Shown here one piece after another: positions 34,059-46,137 of a DNA stretch of 64,000 nucleotides. How positions within the stretch are numbered: position 1 is the first letter of the stretch; each line of letters opens with the position of its first letter. Origin of the DNA: Muscardinus avellanarius (lineage: Eukaryota; Chordata; Mammalia; Rodentia; Gliridae); the NCBI GenBank assembly GCA_963383645.1, contig OY726560.1, positions 89,601,093-89,665,092 on the forward strand, given 5' to 3'. Position numbers and translations under genes: made by a program. A model generated the notes under the pieces. The model was given only the letters and a program-made list of their open reading frames with translations. It had not been told where the DNA came from and did no database searches.

Positions 34059-34504
34059 AAAAAGTAACATGGATAAAAATGGCAGTATGAGTTATGTTTT
34101 CCCACTTATGTTACACTGCACAGAAATAAATTTAAAGTTCTAAGAAGTAGAAAACATATGACCTAACTTAAACTTGTGACCTAAGTCAATAATAATGATT
34201 TTATGCATTTTAAACACAAATCAAAATACAGAATATTTCAATTATTGCCAATGATGCAAATTGGCTACAAAAGTTACAAAAAAATCTTTGAAAAAATTTG
34301 TGTTAGTATTGCTCAACTTTTAGATTTTTTTATTTTCTGAAATACCTACTTTGAATTTTATAACACTGAGTTGACACAAGAATTAGTGAATTAAGTTAAT
34401 TTGAATAGGCATCGTTTGGAACTGATGTACTTTTGCTTCTGAGGCAAATCAGTGATTCTAAAAAATAATGAACCAGTTTTGCCAATGTGTGTGTGAATAT
34501 TAAT
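34059..34504. other. single-copy AT-rich sequence
   Basis: Nothing recognised. Confidence 0.5.
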
Positions 34505-34716
34505 AAAAATGTTCAGCCAGGCGTGTTGGCACACGCTAGTAATCCCCGCGCTTGGGAGGCGGAGACATATAAAAAAAGTAAAAAATAGGTTTGGGAGTGT
34601 AGCCCGTAGGAGTGTATCCTGGAGGTAGAAGGGCTTCCAGGAACCCCAGTGCCACCAAAAGAAAGAAAGAAAGAAAGAAAGAGGAAGAAAGAAAGAAAGA
34701 AAGAAAGATGTTCAAA
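34505..34716 (+). mobile_element. SINE, young subfamily, internally deleted, (GAAA)n tail
   Basis: ATGTTCA flanks both ends. The head runs from GCCAGGCGTGTTGGCACACG to GGAGGCGGAGACAT, then jumps to the linker, losing the middle of the B1 part. The ID half carries the same 15-bp extra word as the copy at 20,104 (GTAGCCCGTAGGAGTGTATC). The tail at 34,660-34,708 has mutated into GAAA repeats. Confidence 0.9.
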
Positions 34717-36061
34717 AATAGACAAAAATATATGTTTTCAAAGGTTAATATCATTACATCTAAATAATGATCACATATTTCTAGTGATAATTTAGCTCCC
34801 AAGCAGTATGTGGTATACATTATAACTATAGTTTACATATCAGATATCAGAAAATTAGTGTGAAGTGTGTAACACATCTTTTTCACATTTTCCAATATTG
34901 ATTATTTTTAGTTTTTGTATTGGGTTAAAGTATATACTAAAATTAATTTGTCTCTTTTTTGTATTTATTACAAAATTTAAATTTAAATGTTTCACAGTAT
35001 ACTATGTTAAACAACACTAAGTTAGGATGTGTATAAAATTACTTGGAGAGTTACACTTAATTATAAAGGGTTTGTAGTTTAATTTTGATCTAACACATTT
35101 GCAATTTTTAGTTCTAGAGTAGAGCATTAGGAAAAGAAAACAAAAAATAAAGTAGAATGCTTTTCTGGTAATTTCCCTGACAAACACTTGGATATATAAT
35201 ATCTTTATCAATCCCATAACACAGATCTTCTTAATCTCTGAGTGCCTGCTTCCTGCACAGTTTTCTTATGACCTTCCTCTTAAAACCTTAATTCTAACCT
35301 TCATTCTCCAGAAAAATTTTTGGCCAAGTCCCTAAAAAGCTACTATTGCCCTCTTTTCTTTCACCCTGCCCATTGCATACACATCTGCTAACACTAATTG
35401 GCTTCCTTTAAGGTCTCCTAGAGGAAATCAGACTTTCTAATCAACAGAGAGGTTATCATTCCGTTCATCTGGTTCTGCATACCTTAAGAAATTACTGTCT
35501 ACTTAATGAAAGACACGTCACCCCATTTTTGTATAAACTTACAAAGGGGAAAGAAAATTCACTGGGTTCATGCTTCCTTTTCCTCCAATTTGTGGCTCAG
35601 AAAAAGAAAAAACCACTGGGATTATTATAAAACATGAGTCAAGAATCTAAACCAAGTAGACATATTTATCAGAGGAGGACCAATTTAGAAAGTGTTTTTG
35701 AAGATATGCATGCACAGAAAGACACAGTTTAATGTTAAAAGGCATACACTACAAGTCTAAAATATTGAGTTTGAAATTATTTTAATTGGTATGTGTTTGT
35801 GAGAGCAATAGAAATTTCAAAATTAAAAAAATCTCTTCAATCTGACATGCATTCAGGCATTCTATGAATTAGTTTAAAATAGAATTCCAGGCAAGAGAAT
35901 GACAGATTTTTAGTAAGAGCTAATTTATCCTATAATTAGATTATTTCTTTTTTTTTCTTCTCCACAGACCTACTTGGCAGAAATAAAAAAATAGTTCTGC
36001 AATAATTTTCATGAAAATGTTTATGTTTATCTTATAAAATTTAGGGTAATCACTCTACATA

Positions 36062-36062
<1 letters not shown>
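34717..36062. other. single-copy sequence, 1.3 kb
   Basis: AT-rich, with no recognised repeat or gene. Confidence 0.45.
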
Positions 36063-36128
<66 letters not shown>

Positions 36129-36321
36129 ACTGGGAATTGAACCCAGGGTCATTCTACCTCTAAGCTACACCCCTGCCCTCTTTCATTTTTTTATGTTTAT
36201 TGAGAATCTCACTAAATTGCTGATGTTCTCTTTGCTATAATTGCTGAGACTGGCCTGGAAACTACTACTGTCTCAGTCTTACAAGTACTGGGATTACAAG
36301 TGTGCAGCACCACACCCAGCA
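36063..36321 (-). mobile_element. SINE with (GT)n-expanded tail
   Basis: About 30 GT units at 36,063-36,125 lead straight into TTTTACTGGGAATTGAACCC and the rest of a minus-strand dimer, which ends at CACCACACCCAGC. Confidence 0.92.
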
Positions 36322-37114
36322 TGTTCTGTTTTTTTGGTCCAGAGAAAGAAAATATTTACTAAGTCAGGGCTTTATGAAAAGACAATAAGGGGGGAAAGAA
36401 AGAATTTTATAAATCTCAAAGTTTCCTTTTTGTGTCAAAGTAGAACTTAATATTCAAGGCATAGAGTTTTGCTATTAGATTCTAAGAAGAAAGATCTGAC
36501 AGAGGGTGCTCCCTTTCATATAACAAAATCAAAACAGAAACCTTTTGAACTGCCCGGGTTAGAAAGTGAGAGGCTATGAAAAGCAAGTGGCAGGTGTGAG
36601 AAGATGAGAAAGTTGCCCAAGGCTTCTGGGTGGGGCTTAGAGAGGAGCAGTGGCTGTGAGGGACATTCCCATATGAATTCCAGATAGAATGATGGAAAAA
36701 AAAAAGAACATTCATGCTTCTCTTTCTCTTCCTTCTGCTTTGAAACCTGGAGCCATGAATATAAGCAGAGGAAAGGTCTGGATATGGAGCACTGGTCCAG
36801 TATGCCACTAACTTATAGCCAGTGCTGTATGGAAAAGATTCTAAAGTTCCAACAAGACCATATAAAGGAAGAAGCAAGTTGCTGAGAATGGAAAGTAAGA
36901 AAAACTAAATAAAATCAGACAGACAAAACTGCCAAGTGGTAACTGTGGCTCAGACAGCCCCAAGGAAAGGCTGCTGAGACTCAGACAATTAATACTCCCT
37001 GAAAGAGTGACAGTTCAGAGCCCAGCTCCTCAGGAGCCATCTCAGCTCTGCCTATACTCAGAGCATAGGCTGTGAGCTCTATAATCCAGACCCTTTTGGA
37101 GTACATTTTTGGGG
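36322..37114. other. single-copy sequence with chance frame
   Basis: A minus-strand frame at 36,482-36,877 (131 codons) is uninterrupted but has no domain, signal peptide or family resemblance I can defend. A short tract of A occurs near 36,700. Coding status is unsupported. Confidence 0.35.
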
Positions 37115-37275
37115 GAAAGGGAATTACTGTGGATTGAATCTAGAGGCATTCTACCTCCAAACTACATCCCCAGCTCTTTTTTTTAATTTTGAAACATGAT
37201 CTCACTAAGTTGCTGAAGGGCTCAATATGCTTCTGTTTCACTTATGCAGTACTGGGATAATAAGTGTTGCCAACT
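37115..37275 (-). mobile_element. SINE, diverged
   Basis: GTGGATTGAATCTAGAGGCA ... CTACATCCCCAGCTC ... TGAAACATGATCTCACTAAG ... CAGTACTGGGATAATAAGTG. The head is shortened. Confidence 0.83.
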
Positions 37276-39529
37276 TTGAGTATTTTTTAATCAGAATAGT
37301 AGAAGGAAGACCAAGAGCAATATGAGGTTATTTATAGAACATAGTCATTTGATATTTTTGTTGAACTTATTTGGAGTATATAAATGTTAACCTTGCCATA
37401 GGAGCACCTGTGGCTATTTAGCTCTTACCTGACTTTCATCAATATAGGAGCACAGGCACTTCCCTAATCCTGCTGGGAGGAAAGATGAAACTATATCCAG
37501 AATATTTTCAGATATGAGTCTAATACAGTCAAAATACTACTTTGGAATGTAGAGTGAGCAATCGGAAGCTTTTACATATGAATCAGATTAGTGGGAAAAG
37601 TGAAGTTTATGCTCAGAAAAGCTGCCATTATTGGCTGGTGGTAAATTGGTATGGTTTATTTTAACTATCATCTTCCAAATATTTAATGAATGAGACCAGC
37701 CCCTTGGCTTGTTTCAATAATAACTTGGCAGTTAGATATCACCCTGAACAATGTACCAGCTTGAGAGTGTAACTGACAATGCCACACACTGCGATCCTTT
37801 ATAACCTTAGGGTGTTCCTTAAAGATTTATTTTTAGTTATTTGATGACATGTTTCTCCTGATACTCAGTATTTTTCTCTCATCTCCGTGCATTCACATCT
37901 GACCAAACCACAAAATGAATGCTCAATAAATCATTTCAGGTTCTTACCACTTAAGAATCTTTTCTGCTTATTTATTTAATCTCCACTTGTTTGATGTTCA
38001 GATGTACCTTTTATTTGAAGGGAAAGAGGAGAGTAGTTTTTAATTGACCTGCAAATATTTATATCTTATACATCCTGTGATTATAGCAATTATACTTATC
38101 AGTTTTCCACCCCCTGCTAAGGTAACCACATTATCAGGAGGGAATCATGAAAAACAAAACAAAACAAAACATCGTTGTGCACTCATTCAACTTTTAATAT
38201 AACGAAAGGAGAAATGCCTTTCTTTGAAATTTTGAACTGCAAAATTATTTTCTACTCTGAGAACAATTGGTCTTTCCCCACCACTGATGATCCACCACTG
38301 TGATAGAATTTGACTGTTAACCTCAGGAATGCAAAAAGAAAAAATTGTTATTTTGCAATGCTGTGTCCTGTAAATTTTTGAGTTATGCCTGTAATCGCCT
38401 TGGGACACAAGCCTGCTGTGCTTGCTTATGACCAAGAACAATTTAGAATACCAGACTTGAATCATTAATAGCCTCAATTACTAGCTGGTACTTGGATGTT
38501 AGTAAGAGAAAAACATAGTTAATATTTGTGTCCTATTTGCCAAAGAAATTCTTCTAGAACCTTTCATGGAATGATGGCATAATTTATTCTAATTCAAACT
38601 TCTGGTACTTAGTTTCATAAAGTAACTAGCAAGTGTAGAATGTCTGGCTCACAAATAGACCTTTCCAATAATTTGAGTTTAGGATTCAGCTATAGGAACT
38701 CTGTGCTTCAGATTTTCTAGGACCTTTGCCTGTGCTCTTAGCACAGATTGGATTTCAAATTTGAAAATAGCAACCCAGTACCAGATTAGTTTGGAAGTAT
38801 TTGGTGGCTCTGCCAAAGTGCATGAGGAGCTATTTTTTAAGGAAGTGGGCCATGCGAGCAAACCACGAGGAAGAGGCATGCTTGGGTCATGTTCTGTGGA
38901 ACAACAGTGACATCCAGTGCTAACGTAGTTGCTGTGATGAGCCCTTAGTAATGATATCATGGCTTTGCTTGGTGAGTGAACAAACATGATGGCAAGCAAA
39001 GTGTGGTTTAGATGACTGTCTTCACTAATAGCCTCTAGCAGCCAGAACAGATGATATTCATGGATAGGGAACATAAATGTAGCACCTCCTGCCAGGAAGT
39101 AGCCTGCTGGCTTATGTTTCCTTTCAGCCTTGCTTCCAGGGAATGCTGGCAGGGCACCCGACCCTCAGAGCCTTTTCAGTTTATCTCTCCTTGTTCCCTC
39201 TTCTGCTTTGTTTCTGTGAGATAGTGATGGCTCCTTGAGCAGTCAGCACCTGCTGAGTTTATCAGCAAAATGGAAATGATCATGCCATTCTGGTCTTGGA
39301 CCACAAAACTATCAGGTTCTGCAAAAATTGATCTGGAGTCATCTTTTTTTAGATGGAAGATGACTAGTCAGAGGCATCACTAAAGGTATAGAAAAGTGCA
39401 AACAGTTTGCCATTTTAGTAATACTATTTAGGTTTTAATTTCAGTTTGTCTCCAGAGAATGACTCACTCTTTGGTGATCTTTCTATCATAATAAGTGCTG
39501 AGAAAGACACATGCTATCTGTCTTGAATT
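37276..39529. other. single-copy sequence, 2.25 kb
   Basis: The largest repeat-poor block of this part. A minus-strand frame at 38,679-39,074 (131 codons) has no recognisable domain. An AAAAC pentamer run lies at 38,152-38,170. Part of the block (38,640-39,200) is less AT-rich and would be the first place to look for constraint. Confidence 0.4.
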
Positions 39530-39783
39530 TTTAGGGGGTACTAGAGATTGAATATAGGGGCATTCAACTTCTGAGCTAAATCCCAGCCCTATTTGATTTT
39601 GTTGTATACTTTTATGGGTGCATTATAGTTTCACATCATAATGTAGTTCAGATGTCACTATTTTATTTAAAAACAGTCTTGCTATGTTGCTGCAAACCTT
39701 GCTAAGTTGCTGAGGCTGGCTTCAAACCTGAAATTCTTCCATCTTAGCCTCCCAAGAACTGGGACTACACATGTAAGCCACAT
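39530..39783 (-). mobile_element. SINE carrying a short L1-tail-like insert
   Basis: The minus-strand SINE runs from GGGGGTACTAGAGATTGAAT to GACTACACATGTAAGCCACA. Between its ID half and linker (about 39,600-39,658) lies TTTATGGGTGCATTATAGTT and following bases, which resemble the inverted last ~55 bp of an L1. Confidence 0.75.
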
Positions 39784-39940
39784 GTTGTTCTTTATATGAT
39801 GTAGACATCAAATTGCCATGCTTTAGGGAAAAACTACCTGCGGACACTACTCTATTTATACATCTATTTGTTTGATGTTAGTAGCAAATATCCCTCTCCT
39901 TAATTATTTCTTTATCAAATTAGCAATGAATACCTATTTA

Positions 39941-40115
39941 AAACAGGCATAGTATCTGAAAATGTGTAAAATTATGAATAAGACATGGTTAACCTAGACA
40001 ACCATTGGTGGGAGGGGGAAAGGGAAAATGGGGGAGGGGGAGAGGGCACCAAATATAGTTTAAATGTATACTATTTATGTTCAATAAAAAATTGTTAAAA
40101 AAAACCAGGCATAGT
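39941..40115 (+). mobile_element. L1 tail insertion (149 bp) with TSD
   Basis: Flanked by AAACAGGCATAGT and AACCAGGCATAGT (one mismatch). The insert 39,954-40,102 matches the last ~150 bp of the L1 at 4933-5813 (ACATGGTTAACCTAGACAAC, polypurine tract, TTCAATAAAAAATTG). It landed in the 5' end of a MIR. Confidence 0.9.
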
Positions 40116-40260
40116 GCTAGGCTTTGCTAATACACCAGGTTTTGCCCCTGTTTTACAGAGGAGGGAAATCAAGGTTATAAGGGCTTATGCTCACAAAACT
40201 GTTAAGTGAGAATTTATTTGAACCCAGACTTTCTTACACCACTGTGCCTTTCAAGAAAAT
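40104..40260 (+). mobile_element. MIR remnant
   Basis: CCAGGCATAGTGCTAGGCTT, CCTGTTTTACAGAGGAGGGA, TTATAAGGGCTTATGCTCAC, TTTGAACCCAGACTTTCTTA: clear MIR order. Confidence 0.8.
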
Positions 40261-41378
40261 GCAGTCCAGAGTTCTAAGCCTTGGACTGCTTGCCTGGGCC
40301 TCTCTAATGGTAAGAACCCTAACTTTGTTTAAATTTTTACCATATTTAATGTATTAGCATGTATGTTTCAAATGAATTACATGAGTTTTCAACTAAATTC
40401 TGATCTCTTTAACAACAGTGATTACATTTTTATCTTTATATTTAGTATTAGCTTGAACATAGTTTTGGACACACATAAAACCTGCCCTATATATTTGTTT
40501 TAAATGGAAGAGGCATCCAATATGTCCCAACCCTCAAATCTGTATAATCTTCACCTCCTATCAAATGCTTTAAGAAGATCAGTGGAATTATGTTGCCTAA
40601 GAAAGTGAAGTTACAAGGGAACCTCTATTTAAATTCTGTACAAGTGTGAGTTCTGTGGGTAGGATCATGTTTTTTGAATCTTTTATTACTTATAAAACCT
40701 AATGCAATCATTTATAGGTTGTAGATGCTCTGTAAAATTTGAATTTGAAGACATATTGAGCTTTCTACTTTGCAATTTAGCTAATAGAGCCATTTTCATC
40801 TCCTAGAAACAGAGAGAAAAGACTTGATCTGTATATCTCCAATTTCCATTTTCTCCAATGAATTTTCATGCCATAAAGCATGAAAACAACAACAACAACA
40901 ACAAACCAACAAATAGTCCTTATCTTTCCATGAAGAGACACTCAGCAGGAGAGTAATACTCTTTGGGCTAAGGAAAGGGTCCTGGAGTGATTGAAGAAAT
41001 ATGGTAGAGAGAAAGGGGCCTTTGATGAGAGCTAAAACAGAGCAGAATGTGTTTGTGGATATGCAGCTTCACCAGAGCACATGATGATTGAAAGAACTAG
41101 AGCACATCTTTTCCTTTCTTAATCTTTTATGAGGAAAAGTACACACTTGCACTTTGGCAAGGAAATCATCTCTATTTTTGTTAAACTACATGTATTCTGA
41201 GGGTATGGAGTATGGCTTTCTTGTAGACAACTGAATCTGCAGAACTTAGTTCCAAAATTGGCATGCAATTAATAAATGAATTAATAAAGGGGTGAATAAG
41301 TTTATTATAAGGACTTTAACTTGGAAACGCTGGAAGGGCCAAGTGAGGAGTCTAGAAGAATTTATCTGTTTCTGGATG
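40261..41378. other. single-copy sequence with (AAC)n
   Basis: An AAC trinucleotide run at 40,883-40,903. No gene or other repeat was recognised. Confidence 0.45.
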
Positions 41379-41472
41379 CTGTTCAATACACTAGCCACCA
41401 GTCATTCCTCATTCTCACTAACCACACTTGATGAAGATTATTATTATTATTATTATCATTATTATTTGTGAA

Positions 41473-41505
<33 letters not shown>

Positions 41506-41645
41506 ATGTGTACATGCACATGTGTGGTGCTGGGGATCTAGCTACACTTTAAATGTGAGATAGCCACATGTATCCAGGGACTATAAGGTATAATGCAAAT
41601 AAAAATCATTACCTTCAATTCTCAAAGTTCTGTTGGACAATGTTG
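41379..41645. mobile_element. MER5-like hAT DNA transposon remnant split by simple repeats
   Basis: The right end AAAGTTCTGTTGGACAATGT matches the inverted terminal repeat of MER5A-type non-autonomous hAT elements. The left part has TGCTGTTCAATACACTAGCC, and the inner part GTGAGATAGCCACATGT. A (TTA)n/(TG)n block at 41,438-41,501 separates the halves. Such elements are ancient and inactive. Confidence 0.6.
41440..41501 (+). repeat. (TTA)n followed by (TG)n
   Basis: About eight TTA units then about 16 TG units, adjacent to a short SINE-like word GGTGCTGGGGATCTAGCT. Confidence 0.92.
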
Positions 41646-42882
41646 TGCGGGGTAAAGGCTTAAGGAAAAAAGCCAATGATGTCTTTAAGATTGTTTGTTT
41701 GCTTTTCATTAAGGTATGCAGCCCAGTTCACAAGTTAACAAAAATCCTGATCCTATAGCATGAATGGAGGGCTGAAATAAATAATATGCATTTGGCTGGA
41801 GAGTGTCATATTTTGTATTTCACAATGGCAGAAACCAAAACAAAAGTGGTGCATGAGGAAAAGTTGTAAGGGAAAGAATCCATCTGCAACAGCCTCCCTG
41901 TTGAGCCCAATCTTTTACTGGCTGTAAGGTCTAGGGATTCTGCACTTGTCTTTTTGAGACTCCTATGATTGAAAACAAATTTTTACATTACAAAGAAAAA
42001 ATTTATTTGATTATGAAAATTTATTGGAATAAATTTAGAAGACATAAGTCAGAGTGCAAAAGCTAAAATCATCAATTGTCCCACTCTTAAAATGCCTATG
42101 TTTAAAATACATTCTTTGTCTTCTCTATAAGGACTTTTTTGATTTTTACAATGCTTCATAAACTATTTTACATGTCATTGTTCTTAAACAATCCTATATA
42201 ACATTTTAATGAGAATATTTAATAATTTTAGGCATCTATAGTATAAATTAGCAATATCTTATCATTGGACATTTAATTGATTTTCATTTTCTTGTCATTT
42301 TGCTAAAACAAATATTTTTGAATGAAAAGCTCTGATGTCCTTAAAATTATTATGAAGCATGGAAACTCTGGATCTAATTATCAGCAATGTGTAAGCCTTT
42401 TGCACACATATTGATGAAATTGTTGTCTACATTCATAATTAAATGTGAATTTGCCCATTGTAGTTTTACTAGAAGCATGCTTTTCTCAGAGAAACATTGA
42501 TAAGAATGGTACTTCATTGTGACTCTGGAAGTTCAACGTGTGGGAAGTAACTATTTCATTCCAGTGGTTCAAATCTTAACATCTTAGACAGTGAGTAAAT
42601 CATTATACACCAGAAATCAATCATGTTGGACACTCAAATAATCTATCTTTAATCAAGGGCTGATGAATCTGTAGAGATCTCACCCTAAAAAGTCCAAAGA
42701 AAAAAAATTTTTTGCAGTGGTGTTGTTACTCTTTGTTTTTGTAAGTAATATAGATAAGACTGTGATAAGTGGTATAGATGTGGGGCTAAATTGGAATATA
42801 TTTATAATTTGATGTTTATATATTGGAGCTGATGAAACCCAAGGAATTTTGCAGGGTTTCCTGCTATTAACAATGGAAACTC
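41646..42882. other. single-copy sequence, 1.2 kb
   Basis: AT-rich; no recognised repeat or gene. Confidence 0.45.
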
Positions 42883-43100
42883 TGTGTGTGTGTGTATGTG
42901 TGTGTGTGTATGTGTGTGTGTGTGTGTGTGTTTACTTGGGATTGAATCCAGAAGCATTCTATCTTTGAGCTACATACCCAACCCTTTGGGTTTTTTTCAA
43001 ATTTTGCTAAGTTGCTGAGGCTGTCCTTGAATCCACAATCCTTCTATCCCAAACTCCCACATTCTGGGATCACAGGTGTACGCCACCACGCCTGACTGAA
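42883..43100 (-). mobile_element. SINE with (TG)n-expanded tail
   Basis: TG/TGTA repeats at 42,883-42,931 pass into TTTACTTGGGATTGAATCCA and a minus-strand dimer ending CGCCACCACGCCTGACTG. Confidence 0.9.
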
Positions 43101-43774
43101 AAACTCTTTTTTCTCATCACTCTAAGGACTGCTTAATCCCCAAAGTAGCATGTTTAGTCAGCATCTTTGAGTGTCTGCCAACTTTATTTTATATTTTTGA
43201 AATCTTGGGGTAATGTCATAATGATTAGATATGGGGAGAAGATACAGAATTGCTACCTCTTATTTTTAAATCTCCTATCAGATAATTTACATCTCCAATT
43301 AATTTCCTAGATTTACTTTATTTATTTATTTATTTATTTATTTATATTTATTTATTTTTTATTGGTGCACTGTATTCATACATCATAGTGGGATACAAAC
43401 TTTTGTAGACATACATGCACATATCGCCCAGTCAGCCCCCACCCGATCCCCACCCCATTCTCTCCCCATCCCTCCTTCCCATGCTTGGCTTAGTGGTTGA
43501 CATTTAGTATTATAGCAGTTTATCCAAAATTAAAAATGATAATCTCACATAAGAGTTTCATTTGTCTGATACCAAGCTTTTCATGACTTAAAGATAACAT
43601 TTTAATATTTCTTTTTACTTTCTTTCTTACCAGAGAATATTTTTTTCTATTTTTTTTAGGTGAAACTATCATATATTTATATATTTATTTTTCAGAAAAA
43701 AAAAAACTATCCTAATATGGAATATGGACTCTAGAAACACAAAATGACCTTGAAAAAGAACAAAGCTAGAAGAT

Positions 43775-44300
43775 ATATATTTTCTGATTTCAAACCATAT
43801 AAAGCTACAATAATTGAAACAGTGTAGTACTATTCTAAAGGCAGATATATAAACCATTGGAGTTAAATACAAGCCTAGAGCTAAATTCTTCCCTATATTG
43901 TCAAGTTATTTTTGACAAGGTTTCCACGAACATTTGGTGATAGAAATAATAATCTTTTAACTAAATATTGTTGAAACATAATAATTACATGGAAAAGAAT
44001 AAAATTGGACCCTTACCTAACACCATATACAAATATTAACTCAAAATAGATAAAAGACCTAAATATAAATCTTAAGACTATAAACTTTTAGGAGAAAATC
44101 TGGGTCATAAAACCTCACAACACTGAAATTGGCAGTGATTTCTTGGATATGATTTCAATGGCACAGGCAACAGAAGGGTATACAAACTCCCTAAAAAATA
44201 AAAAAAAAATTGTATATCCAAATACAATGTAAACAGAGTTAAAAGTTACTAATAGAATGGGATAAAATATTTCCAAATGCTATATCTGAAGGTATATTAA
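43775..44300 (+). pseudogene. antisense block of L1 ORF2 in copy 2
   Basis: Plus-strand L1 ORF2 words (CACCATATACAAATATTAAC, ATCTGGGTCATAAAACCTCA, GGCACAGGCAACAGAAG) lie inside an element otherwise read on the minus strand. It matches the block at 25,100-25,745 of copy 1 base for base over long runs. Confidence 0.85.
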
Positions 44301-44407
44301 TATTCCAACTAGAAATCCTAAAAATTAACAATAATAAAGGCAAACAATACCATTTAGAGATAGGTAAAAGACTAACGTAAGTAATGAATCTCCACAGATA
44401 ACCAATC

Positions 44408-45330
44408 TTAGTTGTCTGTTGGATGGAAAATCTTGTTTCTCTGGTTCTGGTGTGTGTTACCTATTTCTTCTTTGTAGTTAATCTCTTTGAGTATTTTCTC
44501 GAGCGCTGGTTTTGAAGACATAAATTCCTTCAGTTTCTGTTTGTCATGGAAGCTTCTTATTTCCCCATCTAATTTGATAGAAAGTTTTGCTGGGTAGGAA
44601 ATTTTTGGCTGGAAGTTGTTTTCTTTCAGAGTTTGGAATATGTTACTCCAAGCCCTTCTGGGTCTCATGACTTGGTTTGGGAAGTCTGGAGTGATTCTAA
44701 TTGGTTTGCCTCTGATCTGAATGTCACTTGGCCCTTTGCTTTTGTTGCCTTTAAGATTCTCTGCTTGGCTTCCACATTGGTCATTTTGACAATTATGTGG
44801 CGTGGGGATCCTCTTCTCCGATCCTGTCTAAAGGGAGTTCTATAAGTTTCCTGAACCTGCGTATCAACCTCTTGCTCTATGTTTGGAAAATTTTCTGCTA
44901 TTACTTCCTTGAAGAGATTGTTGATCCCTTTGGTTTCACTTTCTTTTCCCTCCTTTATTCCAATTATTCTTAGGTTAGCTCTCTTAAAATGGGCCCATAT
45001 TTCTTCAATATCAGATTCCTGCTGTCGGATATTTTTTTCTAGATTAGAAACTATGCGTTCATTTTTGGAGTGATCATCTTCTAAGAGTGAGATTCTATTC
45101 TCCATGTGTTCTAATCGGTTGTTTGTGCTTTGAATTGAGGCCTTTACTTCATTAATTGCATCCTTTATCTATTTTTGGCTCTCTCTCAGTTCTTTTCGAA
45201 GCACCTCTATTATTTCTACAGTTATTTTCCTGATTTGATCTTCTAGAAATCTCTGATTTTCTGTTTTATCGGTTTCTGATGTTGTGGGGTTGTAGGCATT
45301 CATTGCTCCAGTATTATTCCTCTTTCCCAT
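44408..45330 (-). pseudogene. L1 ORF1, nearly intact, copy 2
   Basis: Starts at ATG 45,330 (MGKRNN, as in copy 1). It runs through the coiled coil and RRM-like part, which are open from 45,105 to 44,665, and ends at 44,408 with the C-terminal domain (FQPKISYPAKLSI). Only two lesions are visible: a TAG at 45,169-45,171, where copy 1 has GAG, and a frame change near 44,709-44,724, which is identical in copy 1. The better preservation makes this copy the guide for the family. Confidence 0.88.
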
Positions 45331-46102
45331 GATTTTGGGAGTTTGTGCCTTCTCTGGGTTCTTCTCTTGGGTCACTATGACTTCACTTAAGGTGTTCGGG
45401 ATCTCGAGTCAGTAGTATCTCAGACCCCACTACTCCTTTACTGGGTTGTATCACAGAGTCTCTGACCCAGAGAGTCGTTAGAGGCTGCTTTAGACTGTGG
45501 GGGGGTGCCAGGTTGCATGTTCTCCTATGGTGTGATATCTCTGCCACCGCCCCTCCCCCACTGGGTCAAGTCCCAGGGAATACAGTACTGGGATTTCTCC
45601 TCTGTGGCCCGCAATTTGACTCACTGTTCTTGAGTTCGCAAATGTAGCTGTACTGGACTCGGTGAATTAGCTGCTGCTGCCACTGGTGGCAATATGGTGC
45701 CGCTGCTACGCCCTCGGCCATGAGGCTGGCGTATTTCTTCTTGGTTTTGATATCCACTCTGAATCCCTGCAGCGTGTGCTGAGCTCAGCCACTGGGAGCT
45801 TTAGATGCTCCCTGCGCCGAGAAATCCCGCCTGGCTGTTCCGTAGCGGCTCACCTCGTCTCCCTGTAGCCATCCGGTGAGCCCGCCGCTGCCGCCGGCAG
45901 TAAAGCGCTGCTGCCGTGTCCTCGAGCGTGAGGCCGGTGTATCTCCTCTGTGGCTCTGAGCTCTGTTCTCAGTCCGCTTTCTCTCTGGAGCCTGGTGATT
46001 TTTTTGTTTCTCTGGTGATGGTGTTTTCTGGCTATGAAAGGCGCTGATTTTGTGGTAATGGAGATTGGTTGTTAGTGGGGCTCTTAAGCCCCGCTTTTCT
46101 TG

Positions 46103-46115
46103 GTCGCCATCTTCC
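46103..46115 (-). promoter_or_regulatory. YY1-like site at L1 5' end, copy 2
   Basis: GTCGCCATCTTCC on the plus strand is the inverse of the GGAAGATGGCGAC start motif, again within about 10 bp of the element's 5' end. Confidence 0.7.
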
Positions 46116-46137
46116 CGGAAGTCCCTAGATACTTTAT

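Larger units (their letters stand above)
43306..46137 (-). mobile_element. composite half-L1 (HAL1-like) retrotransposon, copy 2
   Basis: Second copy, inverted relative to copy 1. The insert is about 43,323-46,123 (2.8 kb). Order on the minus strand is the same: 5'UTR beginning CTTCCGGGAAGATGGCGACC, ORF1, antisense ORF2 block, L1 3'UTR, then a (TAAA)n tail seen as (TTTA)n at 43,321-43,350. The flanks CCTAGATTTACTTTAT (43,306) and CCTAGATACTTTAT (46,124) form a target-site duplication with a 2-bp indel. Different flanks from copy 1 show an independent insertion, not a segmental duplication. Confidence 0.92.

Noticed and set aside
36482..36877. 131-codon minus-strand frame as a gene
   Set aside because: No domain, splice or conservation evidence can be seen, and frames of this size are expected by chance in 64 kb.
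38679..39074. 131-codon minus-strand frame as a gene
   Set aside because: Ordinary composition, no recognised family and no promoter or splice context. Left as single-copy DNA.
44408..45105. Functional L1 ORF1 gene
   Set aside because: A stop at 45,169 and a frame change shared with copy 1 separate the parts. Annotated as a pseudogene of a non-autonomous element.
23153..46137. The two half-L1 copies as one segmental inverted duplication
   Set aside because: Each copy has its own distinct target-site duplication and unrelated flanks, so they inserted independently.
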